A DNA stretch of 64,000 nucleotides from JAYRZB01 sp041916675 (GCA_041916675.1 JAYRZB010000006.1:221699-285698), one strand, 5' to 3'; positions 26,760 to 36,130 are shown, numbered from the stretch's first letter. The notes: generated from the sequence alone by a model not told the origin. Made by a program: numbers and translations.

Positions 26760-27797
26760 TTATTCGCCGGGGCCCTTGCAGGCCACGATCTGCTCTTTGG
26801 TATAGGTGGTCCAGTCCGGGATCGAGATCGACACCGGCCATTCCTGGCTCAGGGAAGGATCCGCCGCTGCGGCCAGCTGGGCCTTGCCTTCCGGGGTCAC
26901 GTTTTCCCACAGCTGGGGTTCGACCAGCACGCTCTGCTGGGCCGGCTTGTTGCCTTCGAGGATCTGCAGGGCCAGGGTCACGCCGGCACCGCCGACCGAA
27001 CCCGGATTGGTGACCGCAGCGCCCTTGAGGCCTTCAACCGAATTGAGCTGGCCCACAAAGCCGGCATTGTCGGCACCCACCACCGGCACCAGCGGAGCGC
27101 CGGATTCAACCAGGGCATCGACAATCACATTGTCGATCCCTGAGGTCCAGATGCCGTCAAACGGCGCGCCGGTGGCGATATAGTCGAGGATCTGCTGCTT
27201 GCCCTGATCCTGCTGCCAGCCGGTAAAGGTTTCCTGGGCTACGGTGACGCCGGGGAATTCGGCCAGGGCCTTCTTGAAGCCCTTGTCGCGGTCGCTGTCG
27301 GCCGAAGCGCCGGCGGCCCCGCGCATGTAGACCACCGATCCCTTACCGCCCATGGTCTCGAACAGCCACTTGGCGCCGAGATAGGCATACTGTTCCTGGT
27401 TGTTTTGCAGGATATAGGCGGTGGGTTCGGTCACGTTCTGGTCAACGACCACCACAACGATACCGGCAGCGCTGGCTTCGGCCAGGGCAGGCTGGATACC
27501 GGCCGGGTCGGATGGGTTGACGATGATGGCGTCAACGCCGGCGCTGATCAGGTTGCGGATGTCTTCTAGCTGACCAGCCGCATCGGTATTGCGGTGGGCA
27601 ATGTTGAGCGATGCCACCTTGCCCGAAGCCAGCGCCTGGGCCTTGATCGAGCACACCATTTCTTCGCGCCAGCCATTGCCCTGCACGGTGTTCGAAACGC
27701 CGATGGTGAACCCTTCCTGGGCGAATGCGGGAGCCGCACCCATCAGGGCGACACCCGACAGCAGCGACAGCATGATTGTCTTCGTGGTCTTTTTCAT
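26760..27797 (-). CDS. Sugar ABC transporter substrate-binding protein (CUT2, RbsB-like)
   Basis: 345 residues with a signal peptide (MKKTTKTIMLSLLSGVAL..., cleavage after AFAQ). The periplasmic-binding type 1 fold is seen at IGVSNTVQGNGWREEM, LISAGVDAIIVNPSDPAGIQPAL and TSGIDNVIVDALVESG. It captures a sugar in the periplasm for the CUT2 permeases encoded downstream. A ribosome binding site GAGGA lies upstream, and 56 nt separate it from the isomerase gene. Confidence 0.93.
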   Translation of the reverse strand: MKKTTKTIMLSLLSGVALMGAAPAFAQEGFTIGVSNTVQGNGWREEMVCSIKAQALASGKVASLNIAHRNTDAAGQLEDIRNLISAGVDAIIVNPSDPAGIQPALAEASAAGIVVVVVDQNVTEPTAYILQNNQEQYAYLGAKWLFETMGGKGSVVYMRGAAGASADSDRDKGFKKALAEFPGVTVAQETFTGWQQDQGKQQILDYIATGAPFDGIWTSGIDNVIVDALVESGAPLVPVVGADNAGFVGQLNSVEGLKGAAVTNPGSVGGAGVTLALQILEGNKPAQQSVLVEPQLWENVTPEGKAQLAAAADPSLSQEWPVSISIPDWTTYTKEQIVACKGPGE

Positions 27798-27853
27798 GGG
27801 TAGTCTTCCTCCTCATTGCGAATGGATCGTTCGACGTCCGGCCTTTCCGGCCG

Positions 27854-28768
27854 TTATTTGACGAAGGGCGCCAGCACATCCCGGGCCAGCAGGAAGCCTG
27901 CCTTGACCTTTTCGTCGGTGCCTTCGAAGCGCCGGTCTTCGTGTTCGATGATCACCGGGCCGTCATATCCGGCCCGATAGAGCCCGGAAAAGAACCGGTT
28001 CCAGTTGACCTCCCCAAGGCCGGGCATGCGGGGCACCTGCCAGCCGATGCCCGACGATAGTATGCCCCGTTCATAAAGGCCATCCTTGTCGATCATCAGG
28101 TCCTTGGCGTGGACATGCAGCATGGATGGGCCGAATTCGCCGATGAAACGCTCCATGTCGATCATCTGCCAGATCAGGTGCGAGGGGTCGAAGTTCATGC
28201 CCACGCCCGGGCCCCAGTTTTCGAGTATCCGGCGCCAGATCAGGGGCGAATAGGCGATATTGTGCCCGCCCGGCCACTCGTCGTGGCTAAAGATCATCGG
28301 GCAGTTCTCGAAGGCGATGGCGACGCCCTTGTCGCGGGCAAAGGCAATGATGCCGGGCCAGATGGCCTGCGCATCGGCCCAGTTCTGGTCGAGCGTCTTG
28401 GCCGCGTCGCCGCCCACAAAGGTATTGACGAGATTAACCCCCATCAGCCCCGCTGCGGTGATCACGGTTCTCAAGTGCGCCGCCACTGCTTCACGGTGGC
28501 CTTCATCGGGGTGCAGGGGATTGGGGTAGTAGCCAAGACCCGACACGGTCTGCCCCTTGGCGGCAAGTGTTGCGACCAGGTCTTCGGCGGCGCTTGCGGT
28601 CAGGCCGGCGGTATCGATGTGGCTGGTTCCGGCATAGCGGCGGGTCGGGCCGCTTGTGCGAGGCCAGCAGGCGATTTCAAGAGCCTGAAAGCCGACTGAA
28701 CCTGCCCAGTCCGCCACCTCGAGCAGCGGTGTTTCGGCAAATGGCGCAGTCAGAATACCGAGTTTCAT
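27854..28768 (-). CDS. Sugar phosphate isomerase/epimerase (xylose-isomerase-like TIM barrel)
   Basis: 304 residues from MKLGILTAPFAETPLLE (GGAG upstream). The AP-endonuclease-2/IolE-like TIM barrel shows metal-ligand positions in GVNLVNTFVGGD, IAFENCPM, GVGMNFDPSHLIW, MLHVHAKDL and VIIEHEDRR. It isomerises or epimerises a sugar or keto-sugar. As first gene of the run, it probably works with the downstream Gfo/Idh enzyme on the imported substrate. Confidence 0.9.
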   Translation of the reverse strand: MKLGILTAPFAETPLLEVADWAGSVGFQALEIACWPRTSGPTRRYAGTSHIDTAGLTASAAEDLVATLAAKGQTVSGLGYYPNPLHPDEGHREAVAAHLRTVITAAGLMGVNLVNTFVGGDAAKTLDQNWADAQAIWPGIIAFARDKGVAIAFENCPMIFSHDEWPGGHNIAYSPLIWRRILENWGPGVGMNFDPSHLIWQMIDMERFIGEFGPSMLHVHAKDLMIDKDGLYERGILSSGIGWQVPRMPGLGEVNWNRFFSGLYRAGYDGPVIIEHEDRRFEGTDEKVKAGFLLARDVLAPFVK

Positions 28769-28835
28769 CGGCGTCACTCTCCCCTTGTCCGACCAGATGC
28801 CTGCGGGCACCTCCTCCTGATCGGCGGAACCGTGT

Positions 28836-28867
28836 TTCCATTTCTGTTGTTATGGAATGATATTTCC
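28836..28867 (-). promoter_or_regulatory. Dyad elements upstream of the isomerase/CUT2 operon
   Basis: TTCCAT and ATGGAA form a perfect 6-bp inverted repeat with a 10-nt spacer (28836-28841, 28852-28857). The right arm runs into GGAA-N6-TTCC (28854-28867). The ten bases CATTTCTGTT inside this region also occur at 18672-18681, next to the dyad before the SDR operon. A common regulator, likely the RpiR protein encoded between them, is inferred. Confidence 0.4.
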
Positions 28868-28930
28868 GCTCCGTCAATCGCCGCCGATGCCAGCGCCCAG
28901 AGGCGTCAGCATGCCCGAGAATTCGTCAAA

Positions 28931-28958
28931 CAAAAACCCCGGCATTGCTGCCGGGGTT
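28931..28958 (-). terminator. Intrinsic terminator of the RTX gene
   Basis: A perfect 10-bp stem (AACCCCGGCA / TGCCGGGGTT), a four-base loop and a T run (TTTTTG) on the minus strand, starting 24 nt after the RTX stop codon. Textbook rho-independent form. Confidence 0.92.
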
Positions 28959-28982
28959 CACGTTTTCGTGGTGCTGCGAGAA

Positions 28983-31900
28983 CTAGAGCAGGAAGTCGTT
29001 GGCGGTCAGCTGCATGCTGCCGTTCAGCGTGATCTGGAAATCGGCAATGCCGTCGCCATTAACGTCAGCCAGCACATAGGATTGGCCATCGTTGTTACCA
29101 ATGAAGGCCCGCAACTGCCCGGCAACGCCGGTAAAGTTGCCCGATCCGATGAAGGTGAACGCCTGGTTGCCATCGGTACCGGTATCGGCATCGATGGTGC
29201 TGAGGTCGATCAGGTCCTGGCCGCGCTCAAAGCCAAAGATCAGGTCAGACCGCGCGCCAACGACGCTGTCGGTGATGGCGTTGAAGTCAAAGACATCGTT
29301 TCCGGCGTTGCCGCCCATGCTGTCCCGGCCAGCGCCACCGGTGATCACGTCATTGCCATCGCCGCCAAAGATGCCGTTGTCAGCATCATTGCCGGTCAGG
29401 GTATCGCTGAAGCCGGACCCCACCAGGCTCTCGAAGCCTGAGATGATGTCGCCTTCCGCATAGCCGCCGCGGGCCTGGTTGGTGGCAAGGTTCACATGGA
29501 CCGCCGCATTTGAGTCCACATAGTTGAGCGTGTCATTGGTCCCTTCACCGCCATCCATGGTGTCAGCACCACGGCTGCCACGCATGTTGTCATCGCCAGC
29601 GCCACCAATCATCACATTAGCGGCATCGCTGCCGACAAAGTTGTCATTAAACGCTGAGCCGGTAACGTTCTCGATGCTGATCAGCTGATCGTTGGCCGCG
29701 TGCCCGCCGGTTGCGGTTCCAGTCTGCAGGTTGATATTCACCCCCGCGTTCGAGCTGGCATAGCTGGCCGTGTCACTGCCTGCGCCGCCATTGATGATGT
29801 CGGCACCCGCACCGCCTTCGATGACGTTGTTGCCGGCATTGCCGGTGATGGTGTCGTTGAACGCCGAACCGATGACGTTTTCGAACCCGGCGATCACATC
29901 GCCCTGCGCGTCGCCGCCCGAGACCTGATTGGTCAGGAGGTTAACGATCACGCCAGCTGCGCTCTGGGCATAGCTCAGCGTATCGGTGCCGGCCCCGCCA
30001 TTGAGCACATTGGCCGCCGCATTGCCCTGGATCAGATCGTTGAAGGCCGAACCGGTGACGTTTTCAAAGCCCGAGATCACATCGCCCTGGGCATCGCCAC
30101 CGCTGACGGTGCCGTTGCGCAGGTTCACCGAAACCCCGGTTGCGCTGCGTGAGTAGCTCAGCGTGTCCGAGCCCAGCCCGCCATCGAGCGTGTCTGCTCC
30201 GGCTCCGCCTTCGATGACGTTTGCGCTGTCGTCGCCAGTCAGGACGTCATTGACGTTCGAACCGATGACATTTTCGAAGTTGACGAACACGTCGCCGTCC
30301 GCATCGCCACCCGAGGCAGCGCCGGTGCCGAGGTTGATGTTCACGCCTGCCGCGCTGCCGGTGTAGTAGAGCGTGTCGTTGCCGTCGCCGCCATCCATGA
30401 CGTCGGCGCCCTGGCCGCCATCGATGCGGTCATTGCCACCCAGGCCCGAAAGCGTGTCTGCACCCAGGCTGCCGATCAGGGCATTGGCCAGGCCATTGCC
30501 GATCAGCGTGTCGTCAAAGTTAGACCCAAAGAGGTTTTCGATGTTGCGCAGCACATCGCCCGTCGCATGGCCGCCAGAAGCGGTGCCTGCGGTCAGGTCG
30601 ATGCTTACGGCCGCATCGGACTGGTCATAAAAGGCGGTATCTTCGCCGGTGCCGCCATCAATGATATCTGCACCAGTTCCGCCGGTGATCTGGTCATTGC
30701 CGCCATAGCCCGAGAGGCTGTCATTGCCGGCGCCGCCGATCAGCACATTGGTGCTGGCATTGCCGGTCACGGTGTCGTCGAAGTCCGAGCCGGTCAGGTT
30801 TTCAAAGCCCGAGATCACATCGCCGGTGGCATGGCCACCCGTTGCGGTCTGCAGTTCGAGATTGACCGTCACGCCCGCATTGCTGCCGGCATAGGAGAGG
30901 GTATCGATCCCCGCCCCGCCATTGAGCCGGTTGGCTGCGGCATTGCCCTGGATCAAGTCGTTATGGGCCGAACCCTGTACATTCTCGAAGTTGGTGAAAC
31001 TATCGCCTTCGGCATCGCCGCCCGAAGCCGTGCCCGCCAGCAGGTCGACAGTGACCCCCGAGCGGCTCAACTCGTAGCTCAGCGTATCTTCACCAGCGCC
31101 GCCATCGAGGCTGTCGGCGCCAGCGCCGCCCTGCAGGATGTTGTCGCGATCATCGCCGGTCAGGGAGTCATTGCCCGATGAACCGATGACATTCTCGAAG
31201 TTTGCGATCACATCGCCTTCAGCGTCCCCGCCCGAGGCGGTGCTGGTTGCAAGGTTGACGATCACGCCCGCCGATCCGGTGGCGTAGGTCAGGGTGTCGT
31301 TGCCTTCGCCACCATCGAGGATATCGGCCCCGGCACCGCCATTGATGGTATCATTGCCGCCTGCACCCGAAATGGTGTCGTTGCCGCGCTGGCCCGAGAG
31401 CACGTTGGCCCCGTCATTGCCCACGATCACGTCATCGAAGTGCGAACCGGTGACGTGCTCGAAATTAGAGATCACATCACCTTCGGCGTCCCCGCCCGAA
31501 GCGGTATTTGTGGCAATGTTGATGTTCACCCCGGCTGCGCTGCCGGAATAGAACAGGAAGTCCGATCCGCCTTCGCCGCCATCGAGCACGTCCGCACCCG
31601 CGCCGCCTTCGATGGAATCATTGCCCGCACCGCCAAGGATCACATTGTTCCCTGCATCCCCGATCAGCACGTCATTGCCGTTCGATCCGGTAATGTTTTC
31701 GAAATTGGCGATCACATCGCCCTGGGCATCGCCACCGCGGGCCGTATTGAGGGCGAGGTTGACAGTGACGCCAGCCGCCGAGGTGGCATAGCTCAGGGTA
31801 TCAGTGCCTGCGCCGCCATCGAGAATATCGCCGCCGGTTCCACCTGAAATCACGTCATTGCCGGTGCCCCCGATCAGGGTATCGGCACCGCCCAGACCAT

Positions 31901-32117
31901 TGATGGTCCAGTTGTTGTTGTCGCTGACGCGGAACACATCATCGCCTTCAGTGCCGGTATAGAAGCGCTCATCTGCCGTACCGATATCGGTGATGTCGGC
32001 AACCAGGTTTTTGACGGTATCGGCAATATCGCTGCCCGTGTCGGTTGCTGTTGCTTCAAGTTGGCTCAGGGTCGCATTCAAGCGATCGAGCCCAATGCCA
32101 CGAGAAATATCTGTCAT
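28983..32117 (-). CDS. Large RTX calcium-binding repeat protein (type I secretion substrate)
   Basis: 1,044 residues from the ATG at 32115-32117 (AGGA 6 nt upstream). After about 95 residues of non-repetitive N-terminus come about 11 modules of roughly 70-88 residues. Each module combines one to three RTX nonapeptides (GGAGADxLDGG, GNDTLSY) with a beta-rich spacer of the form AGVxVNL...SGGDAxGDVIxxFENVxGS. The C-terminus (FDFNAITDS, DLIFGFERGQDLIDLSTID, ending LTANDFLL) matches the serralysin-type M10 C-terminal/T1SS domain. No protease, lipase or other catalytic domain is present, and no N-terminal signal peptide. It is likely a secreted, calcium-folded surface or adhesion protein. No type I exporter lies in the window. 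Confidence 0.93.
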   Translation of the reverse strand: MTDISRGIGLDRLNATLSQLEATATDTGSDIADTVKNLVADITDIGTADERFYTGTEGDDVFRVSDNNNWTINGLGGADTLIGGTGNDVISGGTGGDILDGGAGTDTLSYATSAAGVTVNLALNTARGGDAQGDVIANFENITGSNGNDVLIGDAGNNVILGGAGNDSIEGGAGADVLDGGEGGSDFLFYSGSAAGVNINIATNTASGGDAEGDVISNFEHVTGSHFDDVIVGNDGANVLSGQRGNDTISGAGGNDTINGGAGADILDGGEGNDTLTYATGSAGVIVNLATSTASGGDAEGDVIANFENVIGSSGNDSLTGDDRDNILQGGAGADSLDGGAGEDTLSYELSRSGVTVDLLAGTASGGDAEGDSFTNFENVQGSAHNDLIQGNAAANRLNGGAGIDTLSYAGSNAGVTVNLELQTATGGHATGDVISGFENLTGSDFDDTVTGNASTNVLIGGAGNDSLSGYGGNDQITGGTGADIIDGGTGEDTAFYDQSDAAVSIDLTAGTASGGHATGDVLRNIENLFGSNFDDTLIGNGLANALIGSLGADTLSGLGGNDRIDGGQGADVMDGGDGNDTLYYTGSAAGVNINLGTGAASGGDADGDVFVNFENVIGSNVNDVLTGDDSANVIEGGAGADTLDGGLGSDTLSYSRSATGVSVNLRNGTVSGGDAQGDVISGFENVTGSAFNDLIQGNAAANVLNGGAGTDTLSYAQSAAGVIVNLLTNQVSGGDAQGDVIAGFENVIGSAFNDTITGNAGNNVIEGGAGADIINGGAGSDTASYASSNAGVNINLQTGTATGGHAANDQLISIENVTGSAFNDNFVGSDAANVMIGGAGDDNMRGSRGADTMDGGEGTNDTLNYVDSNAAVHVNLATNQARGGYAEGDIISGFESLVGSGFSDTLTGNDADNGIFGGDGNDVITGGAGRDSMGGNAGNDVFDFNAITDSVVGARSDLIFGFERGQDLIDLSTIDADTGTDGNQAFTFIGSGNFTGVAGQLRAFIGNNDGQSYVLADVNGDGIADFQITLNGSMQLTANDFLL

Positions 32118-32144
32118 GATCATTCCTATTTTAAATAGTTTTCT

Positions 32145-32175
32145 ATTATAAATACGATCAGTCAAAATCGACTGA
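32145..32175 (-). promoter_or_regulatory. Promoter and operator of the RTX gene
   Basis: On the minus strand a perfect TATAAT (32145-32150) lies 27 nt before the start codon. Upstream, a perfect inverted repeat TCAGTC / GACTGA with a 6-nt spacer (32158-32175) overlaps the -35 region, where no good TTGACA is seen. This suggests a regulated promoter. Confidence 0.5.
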
Positions 32176-32557
32176 GCGAAGTTTCACTCTGAATGTTTCG
32201 ACACTACGGAGTTAATACAATCTTAACTCTATCAAGGAGGGTGAATCGAACCATCAGGCCGGGATAATGCCTCCATTCTATTCCAATGCAAGTGTGAAAT
32301 TTTCATACGTCTGGTTGCCTGTGACGGTGCGAGGCCCGTTGCGATGCCCGACAGCAGAGCGGTAGCGTGCCATCCATATAGGTAGTTTTACTTGCCCGAT
32401 GCCCGGTGTTGCTGGCGGCTGTCTTGAGCAGCAAACTTGTCTGTTAATTCAACACTTTTGCTTTGCAGCTTTGCTGTAGGCCGTTAGGGTAAAAGCGATG
32501 CGGCTATTGACCCGCCACGGCCGGGCAGCCAATCCCGAAAGCATGAGCAGCAGAGCC
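32176..32557. other. Intergenic region between the RTX and DeoR genes
   Basis: About 380 nt, AT-richer than the surroundings, separating divergent genes. It holds a near-palindrome around TGAAATTTTCA (32296-32306). I see no RNA gene or convincing small ORF. It may include the DeoR promoter and possible alternative DeoR starts (ATG at 32498 with AGGG 8 nt upstream, and ATG at 32543). Confidence 0.4.
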
Positions 32558-33334
32558 ATGAAGCACAAGAAGCGCGATCCTGAGCATCGCCAGACCGAAA
32601 TCCTCGACCTGGCCCGCGCCCATGGCCGGGTTTTTGTCGATGATCTGGCGGCCCAGTTCGGGGCCTCGAGCGAGACCATCCGGCGCGATCTGAATGCCCT
32701 GGCCGAGGCGGGGGCGCTGCGCAAGTTTCACGGTGGGGCGCAACTGCCCACTCCAGCGCTCGAAAATCCGTTCGCCGTTCGCCTGTCCGAAGAGGCGGCG
32801 GCCAAGCGTGCCATTGCCCGGCATGCAGCCAGCCTGTTCACGGCCGGGGACGCGCTGTTTGTCGATAATGGCACGACTACATTGTTCTTTGCCGAAGAAA
32901 TGGCGCGGTACGAGCGGCTGACGGTGATCACCAATTCGGTGTCCGTGGCCGGTACGCTTTCGGGTGGCAATCGCGAAGTGCTGCTGCTGGGCGGTCATTA
33001 TTGGGCCGAAGCCAATGAAACCACCGGCGAACCGGCTATCGAGCAGATCAAGAGTTTCCGCGTGCCCCATGCTGTGGTGACGGTGGGGGCCATCCATCCG
33101 GTGCATGGGGTGATGAACTATACCGTGCATGAAGCCCAGATCAGCCGGGCCATGATCGGGCAGGCCGATCGGGTCACGGTGATTGCTGACCACACCAAGT
33201 TCGGGCGTTCGGCGCTCACCCTTGTGTGCAACCTCAAGGCGGTGGATCGCATCGTTACCGACGCGATCCCTGCCCGTGAGATGGCCGATGCCATAGAGAG
33301 GGCCGGCATTGAACTGATCATTGCCGGCCGTTGA
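32558..33334 (+). CDS. DeoR/GlpR family transcriptional regulator
   Basis: 258 residues from MKHKKRDPEHRQTEIL, the usual family start; ATGs at 32498 and 32543 would add 20 or 5 residues. The DeoR helix-turn-helix is VDDLAAQFGASSETIRRDLNAL with AGALRKFHGGA, followed by the sugar-phosphate sensor domain (DALFVDNGTTTLFFAEEM, VITNS, DHTKFGRSAL). It is convergent with the polyamine-type ABC operon and may control it, though its own target is not shown by the sequence. Confidence 0.92.
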   Translation: MKHKKRDPEHRQTEILDLARAHGRVFVDDLAAQFGASSETIRRDLNALAEAGALRKFHGGAQLPTPALENPFAVRLSEEAAAKRAIARHAASLFTAGDALFVDNGTTTLFFAEEMARYERLTVITNSVSVAGTLSGGNREVLLLGGHYWAEANETTGEPAIEQIKSFRVPHAVVTVGAIHPVHGVMNYTVHEAQISRAMIGQADRVTVIADHTKFGRSALTLVCNLKAVDRIVTDAIPAREMADAIERAGIELIIAGR

Positions 33335-33359
33335 CCCGCCGCGAGGGAGGAGCGGCGGG
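33335..33359. terminator. Hairpin between convergent DeoR and ABC permease genes
   Basis: A perfect 8-bp inverted repeat CCCGCCGC / GCGGCGGG with a 9-nt loop immediately after the DeoR stop codon and 8 nt before the permease stop on the other strand. No T run, so it is a weak bidirectional terminator candidate. Confidence 0.45.
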
Positions 33360-33367
33360 CCGGAACC

Positions 33368-34165
33368 TCAGTCGCGATAGTCGAGCTTGAGAATGCCCGA
33401 GCGCAGCAGCCCGTAAAGCACCAGAAGCAGGGTAAACACCCCGATATTGATCAAGGCCGCCAGGGCATAGAGCTCTTCGGATACCCCGTGCCGCAGCGAT
33501 CCCCAGGCCAGGGTTGGCAGGGTGGGCACCGCCCCAAGGTTATAGAAGCTGATTTCGAGATTGTTGAAGGCGAGCAGGAAGCCAACAACGAAAGCCCCGA
33601 AAACAGCCGGCCAGATCAGGGGTAGCGTCACCTCGAAGAAGGTCTTCACCGGTCCGGCCCCGAACACCATCGAAGCCTCATCGAGCCGCCAGTCATAGCG
33701 GGCCAGTTGCGCCAGAACCACGAGGAAGGCGAAGGCGGTGGCATAGGCGGAATTGGCAAAGATGGCGGCATAAATGCTCGATGGCAGCCCCAGCAGGAAC
33801 TTGTTGAACATCAGGCTCGAAATCCCGATCAGCACATGGGCGATGAACAGGGGCGCCAGGAACATGCCCACCACCAGCCCGCGGCCGGTCACCCGGTAGC
33901 GCAGCACGGCCATGGCCGCCATGGTGGCCAAGAGCGATGAGATCGCCCCGGTTCCCAGCCCGATGGTCAGGGAGTTGAAGAACCCGTCGCGGAAATCGGT
34001 GCCTGCAAACAGGGCGTCATAGTGCTCGAGCGTGAAGTTGGGCGGAAAAGGCCAGACGCTGTCTGCCTGCACCGACACGTACATTACGTAAAAGATCGGT
34101 GCATAGAGGAACGCATAGAGCAGGAGCAGCATCAGGACCTGGCTCCAGAAATTGAGCTTGCCCAT
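33368..34165 (-). CDS. ABC transporter permease, spermidine/putrescine type (PotC-like)
   Basis: 265 residues, about six membrane helices. The binding-protein-dependent loop EASMVFGAGPVKTFFEVTLPLIWPAVFGAF carries the EAA motif. It is the last gene of the run, 1 nt after the other permease gene. The transported compound could be a polyamine, amino acid or an opine-like compound. Confidence 0.92.
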   Translation of the reverse strand: MGKLNFWSQVLMLLLLYAFLYAPIFYVMYVSVQADSVWPFPPNFTLEHYDALFAGTDFRDGFFNSLTIGLGTGAISSLLATMAAMAVLRYRVTGRGLVVGMFLAPLFIAHVLIGISSLMFNKFLLGLPSSIYAAIFANSAYATAFAFLVVLAQLARYDWRLDEASMVFGAGPVKTFFEVTLPLIWPAVFGAFVVGFLLAFNNLEISFYNLGAVPTLPTLAWGSLRHGVSEELYALAALINIGVFTLLLVLYGLLRSGILKLDYRD

Positions 34166-34166
34166 G

Positions 34167-35030
34167 TCAGGCCTCCTTCATGCTCATGCCCGAGCGCTTG
34201 GGATCACCCACGACGCGCCAGACAGCCACAACTACTACGATTGAGATGGCAAACAGCACCACGCCCATGGCCGATCCGAGCGCCCAGGTGCCGGTGGCCC
34301 CAAACTGATGGGCCAGGATATTGCCATACATGGCCCCATCCGGTCCGCCGAGGAACTGCGAAGTTACCGACGAGGCCAGGGTGGGGATAAACACCAGAAC
34401 GATGCCGATCGCGGTACCCGCCATGTTGAGCGGCCAGGCGATTTCGACAAAGGCGCGGAATGGGCGGGCGCCGTTGACCTTGGCCACTTCCATCAGGTTG
34501 AAGTCAAAGTTCAAGAGGCTCAGATAGACCGCCAGCACCATGAACGGGATCCACAGATAGGTCAGCCCAATGCCCGAGGCGGTGCGCGAATACATCAGCG
34601 CCTTGATCGGCTCGATGCCAAAGTTCATCAGCGCCATATTGACCAGCCCGATGGGGCCGAGCAGTTGCTGCAGCGCCGTAATGCGCAGGATTTCCCCGGT
34701 CAGGAACGGCGCTGAAGTCAGTAGCACCAGGATGATCTTGTAGCGCCCGCCATGCTTGGCGATCAGGTAGGCGACTGGCCAGGCATAGGCCAGCGAGATC
34801 AGCGACACCGCAGTTGCCATGAACAGGGAACGTCCCAGCATGGTCAGGTATGTGCCCTGGGTGAGGATGGTCTGATAGTTGTCGAGGTTCCACTCCTGGA
34901 TCAGCTCATAGGATTCAGTGCGCCAGAACGAGAACACGATGATCGAAATAATGGGCAGGAAGAGGAAAACCGTCAGGAATGCCACCCCCGGCAGCACCAG
35001 AAACAGGAACCCCCTGATATTGCTGCGCAT
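34167..35030 (-). CDS. ABC transporter permease, spermidine/putrescine type (PotB-like)
   Basis: 287 residues with about six membrane helices; EAA-type loop LMEVAKVNGARPFRAFVEIAWPLNMAGTAIG. It pairs with the PotC-like permease encoded immediately downstream and follows the ATPase gene by 3 nt. Confidence 0.92.
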   Translation of the reverse strand: MRSNIRGFLFLVLPGVAFLTVFLFLPIISIIVFSFWRTESYELIQEWNLDNYQTILTQGTYLTMLGRSLFMATAVSLISLAYAWPVAYLIAKHGGRYKIILVLLTSAPFLTGEILRITALQQLLGPIGLVNMALMNFGIEPIKALMYSRTASGIGLTYLWIPFMVLAVYLSLLNFDFNLMEVAKVNGARPFRAFVEIAWPLNMAGTAIGIVLVFIPTLASSVTSQFLGGPDGAMYGNILAHQFGATGTWALGSAMGVVLFAISIVVVVAVWRVVGDPKRSGMSMKEA

Positions 35031-35033
35031 GGC

Positions 35034-36095
35034 TCAGGTCCCTTCGGCAAAGGCATGGGCATCTTCGGCCGCCCAGTCGACTGCAATCTTGAGGCCCTTG
35101 GCGAACAGTTCGGCCTTGGGCGGGCCGGAGACGATGATCTGCCCGCCCTGGTCGAGGTCGATGATATAGTCGGCATACTGGCCCTTGAAGATTGCGTCGC
35201 GCACCACGCCGGGCGCGCCCTGGCCGGGCTCGGAGAGCCGCACCTTTTCACTCTTGATATAGAACCGCACCGGCGTGCCGGCCGCGATATTGGACAGCGT
35301 CTTGGCTGTCACCGTGCGCCCGGCCCAGTTGATCGAGGCAACATTGGCGTCGCACGCGGTCACGATGCCGCCAAAGCTGTTGGGCGCGCCGAGGAAGGAG
35401 GCGACGAACTGGCTTTTGGGATCGTGATAAAGCTCGAGATTGCCGCCAACCTGCTCAAGCTTGCCTGCCCGCATCACCGCCATGCGGTCCGACATGGTCA
35501 GGGCTTCTTCCTGGTTGTGGGTCACATAGATAAAGGGAATGCCCAGTTCGATCTGGAAGCGCCGGATTTCGATTTCCATTTCCTTGCGCAACTCGCGATC
35601 AAGGTTGGCCAGCGGTTCATCGAGCAACAGCAATTTGGGCCGCGATACCAGGCCGCGCGCCAGCGCCACGCGCTGCTTCTGCCCGCCTGAAAGCTGGTGC
35701 GGATAGCGGCCTTCAAGGCCTTCGAGGCGCACGAGATTGGAAATCCAGGCGAGGCTCTTCTTGCGCTCGTCCGGTGCCACACCCTGCATGCGCAGGGGAA
35801 ACATGATGTTTTCGGCAACGGTGCGATGGGGAAACAGCAGGAAATCCTGGAATACCATGCCTACGCCGCGCTTATAGGGGGGCAGGGCGGTCACATCGAC
35901 GCCATCGACCAGAACGCGGCCGGTGTCGGGCCGTTCGAGCCCGGCAATGATGCGCAGCATGGTGGTCTTGCCCGAACCCGAAGGGCCGAGCAGGGCAAAA
36001 AACTCCGCCCCGACATTGAGTGTGATGTTGTCGGCGGCCGAGACGGGGCCGAATTTCTTGGTCACCCCTTCGAGCACAACGGCGCTGTCGCCCAT
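35034..36095 (-). CDS. ABC transporter ATP-binding protein, PotA-like
   Basis: 353 residues. The NBD has Walker A GPSGSGKTT, signature LSGGQKQRVALARGL, Walker B LLLLDEPLANLD and the H-loop VTHNQEEAL. A C-terminal TOBE domain follows (about 270-350), as in PotA/FbpC. It energises the two adjacent permeases. Confidence 0.94.
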   Translation of the reverse strand: MGDSAVVLEGVTKKFGPVSAADNITLNVGAEFFALLGPSGSGKTTMLRIIAGLERPDTGRVLVDGVDVTALPPYKRGVGMVFQDFLLFPHRTVAENIMFPLRMQGVAPDERKKSLAWISNLVRLEGLEGRYPHQLSGGQKQRVALARGLVSRPKLLLLDEPLANLDRELRKEMEIEIRRFQIELGIPFIYVTHNQEEALTMSDRMAVMRAGKLEQVGGNLELYHDPKSQFVASFLGAPNSFGGIVTACDANVASINWAGRTVTAKTLSNIAAGTPVRFYIKSEKVRLSEPGQGAPGVVRDAIFKGQYADYIIDLDQGGQIIVSGPPKAELFAKGLKIAVDWAAEDAHAFAEGT

Positions 36096-36130
36096 GCCAG
36101 ATACTCCGATCGGTCAATATAACAGAAGGT

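Noticed and set aside
29700..31847. Several plus-strand open frames opposite the RTX gene
   Set aside because: They are rich in Gly, Ala and Val with the same periodicity as the repeats and arise from the opposite strand of the RTX codons; no ribosome binding sites or family features.
28983..32117. Periodic repeats as a possible CRISPR array
   Set aside because: The period (about 210-264 bp) and in-frame protein conservation fit RTX modules; there are no short identical repeats with unique spacers.
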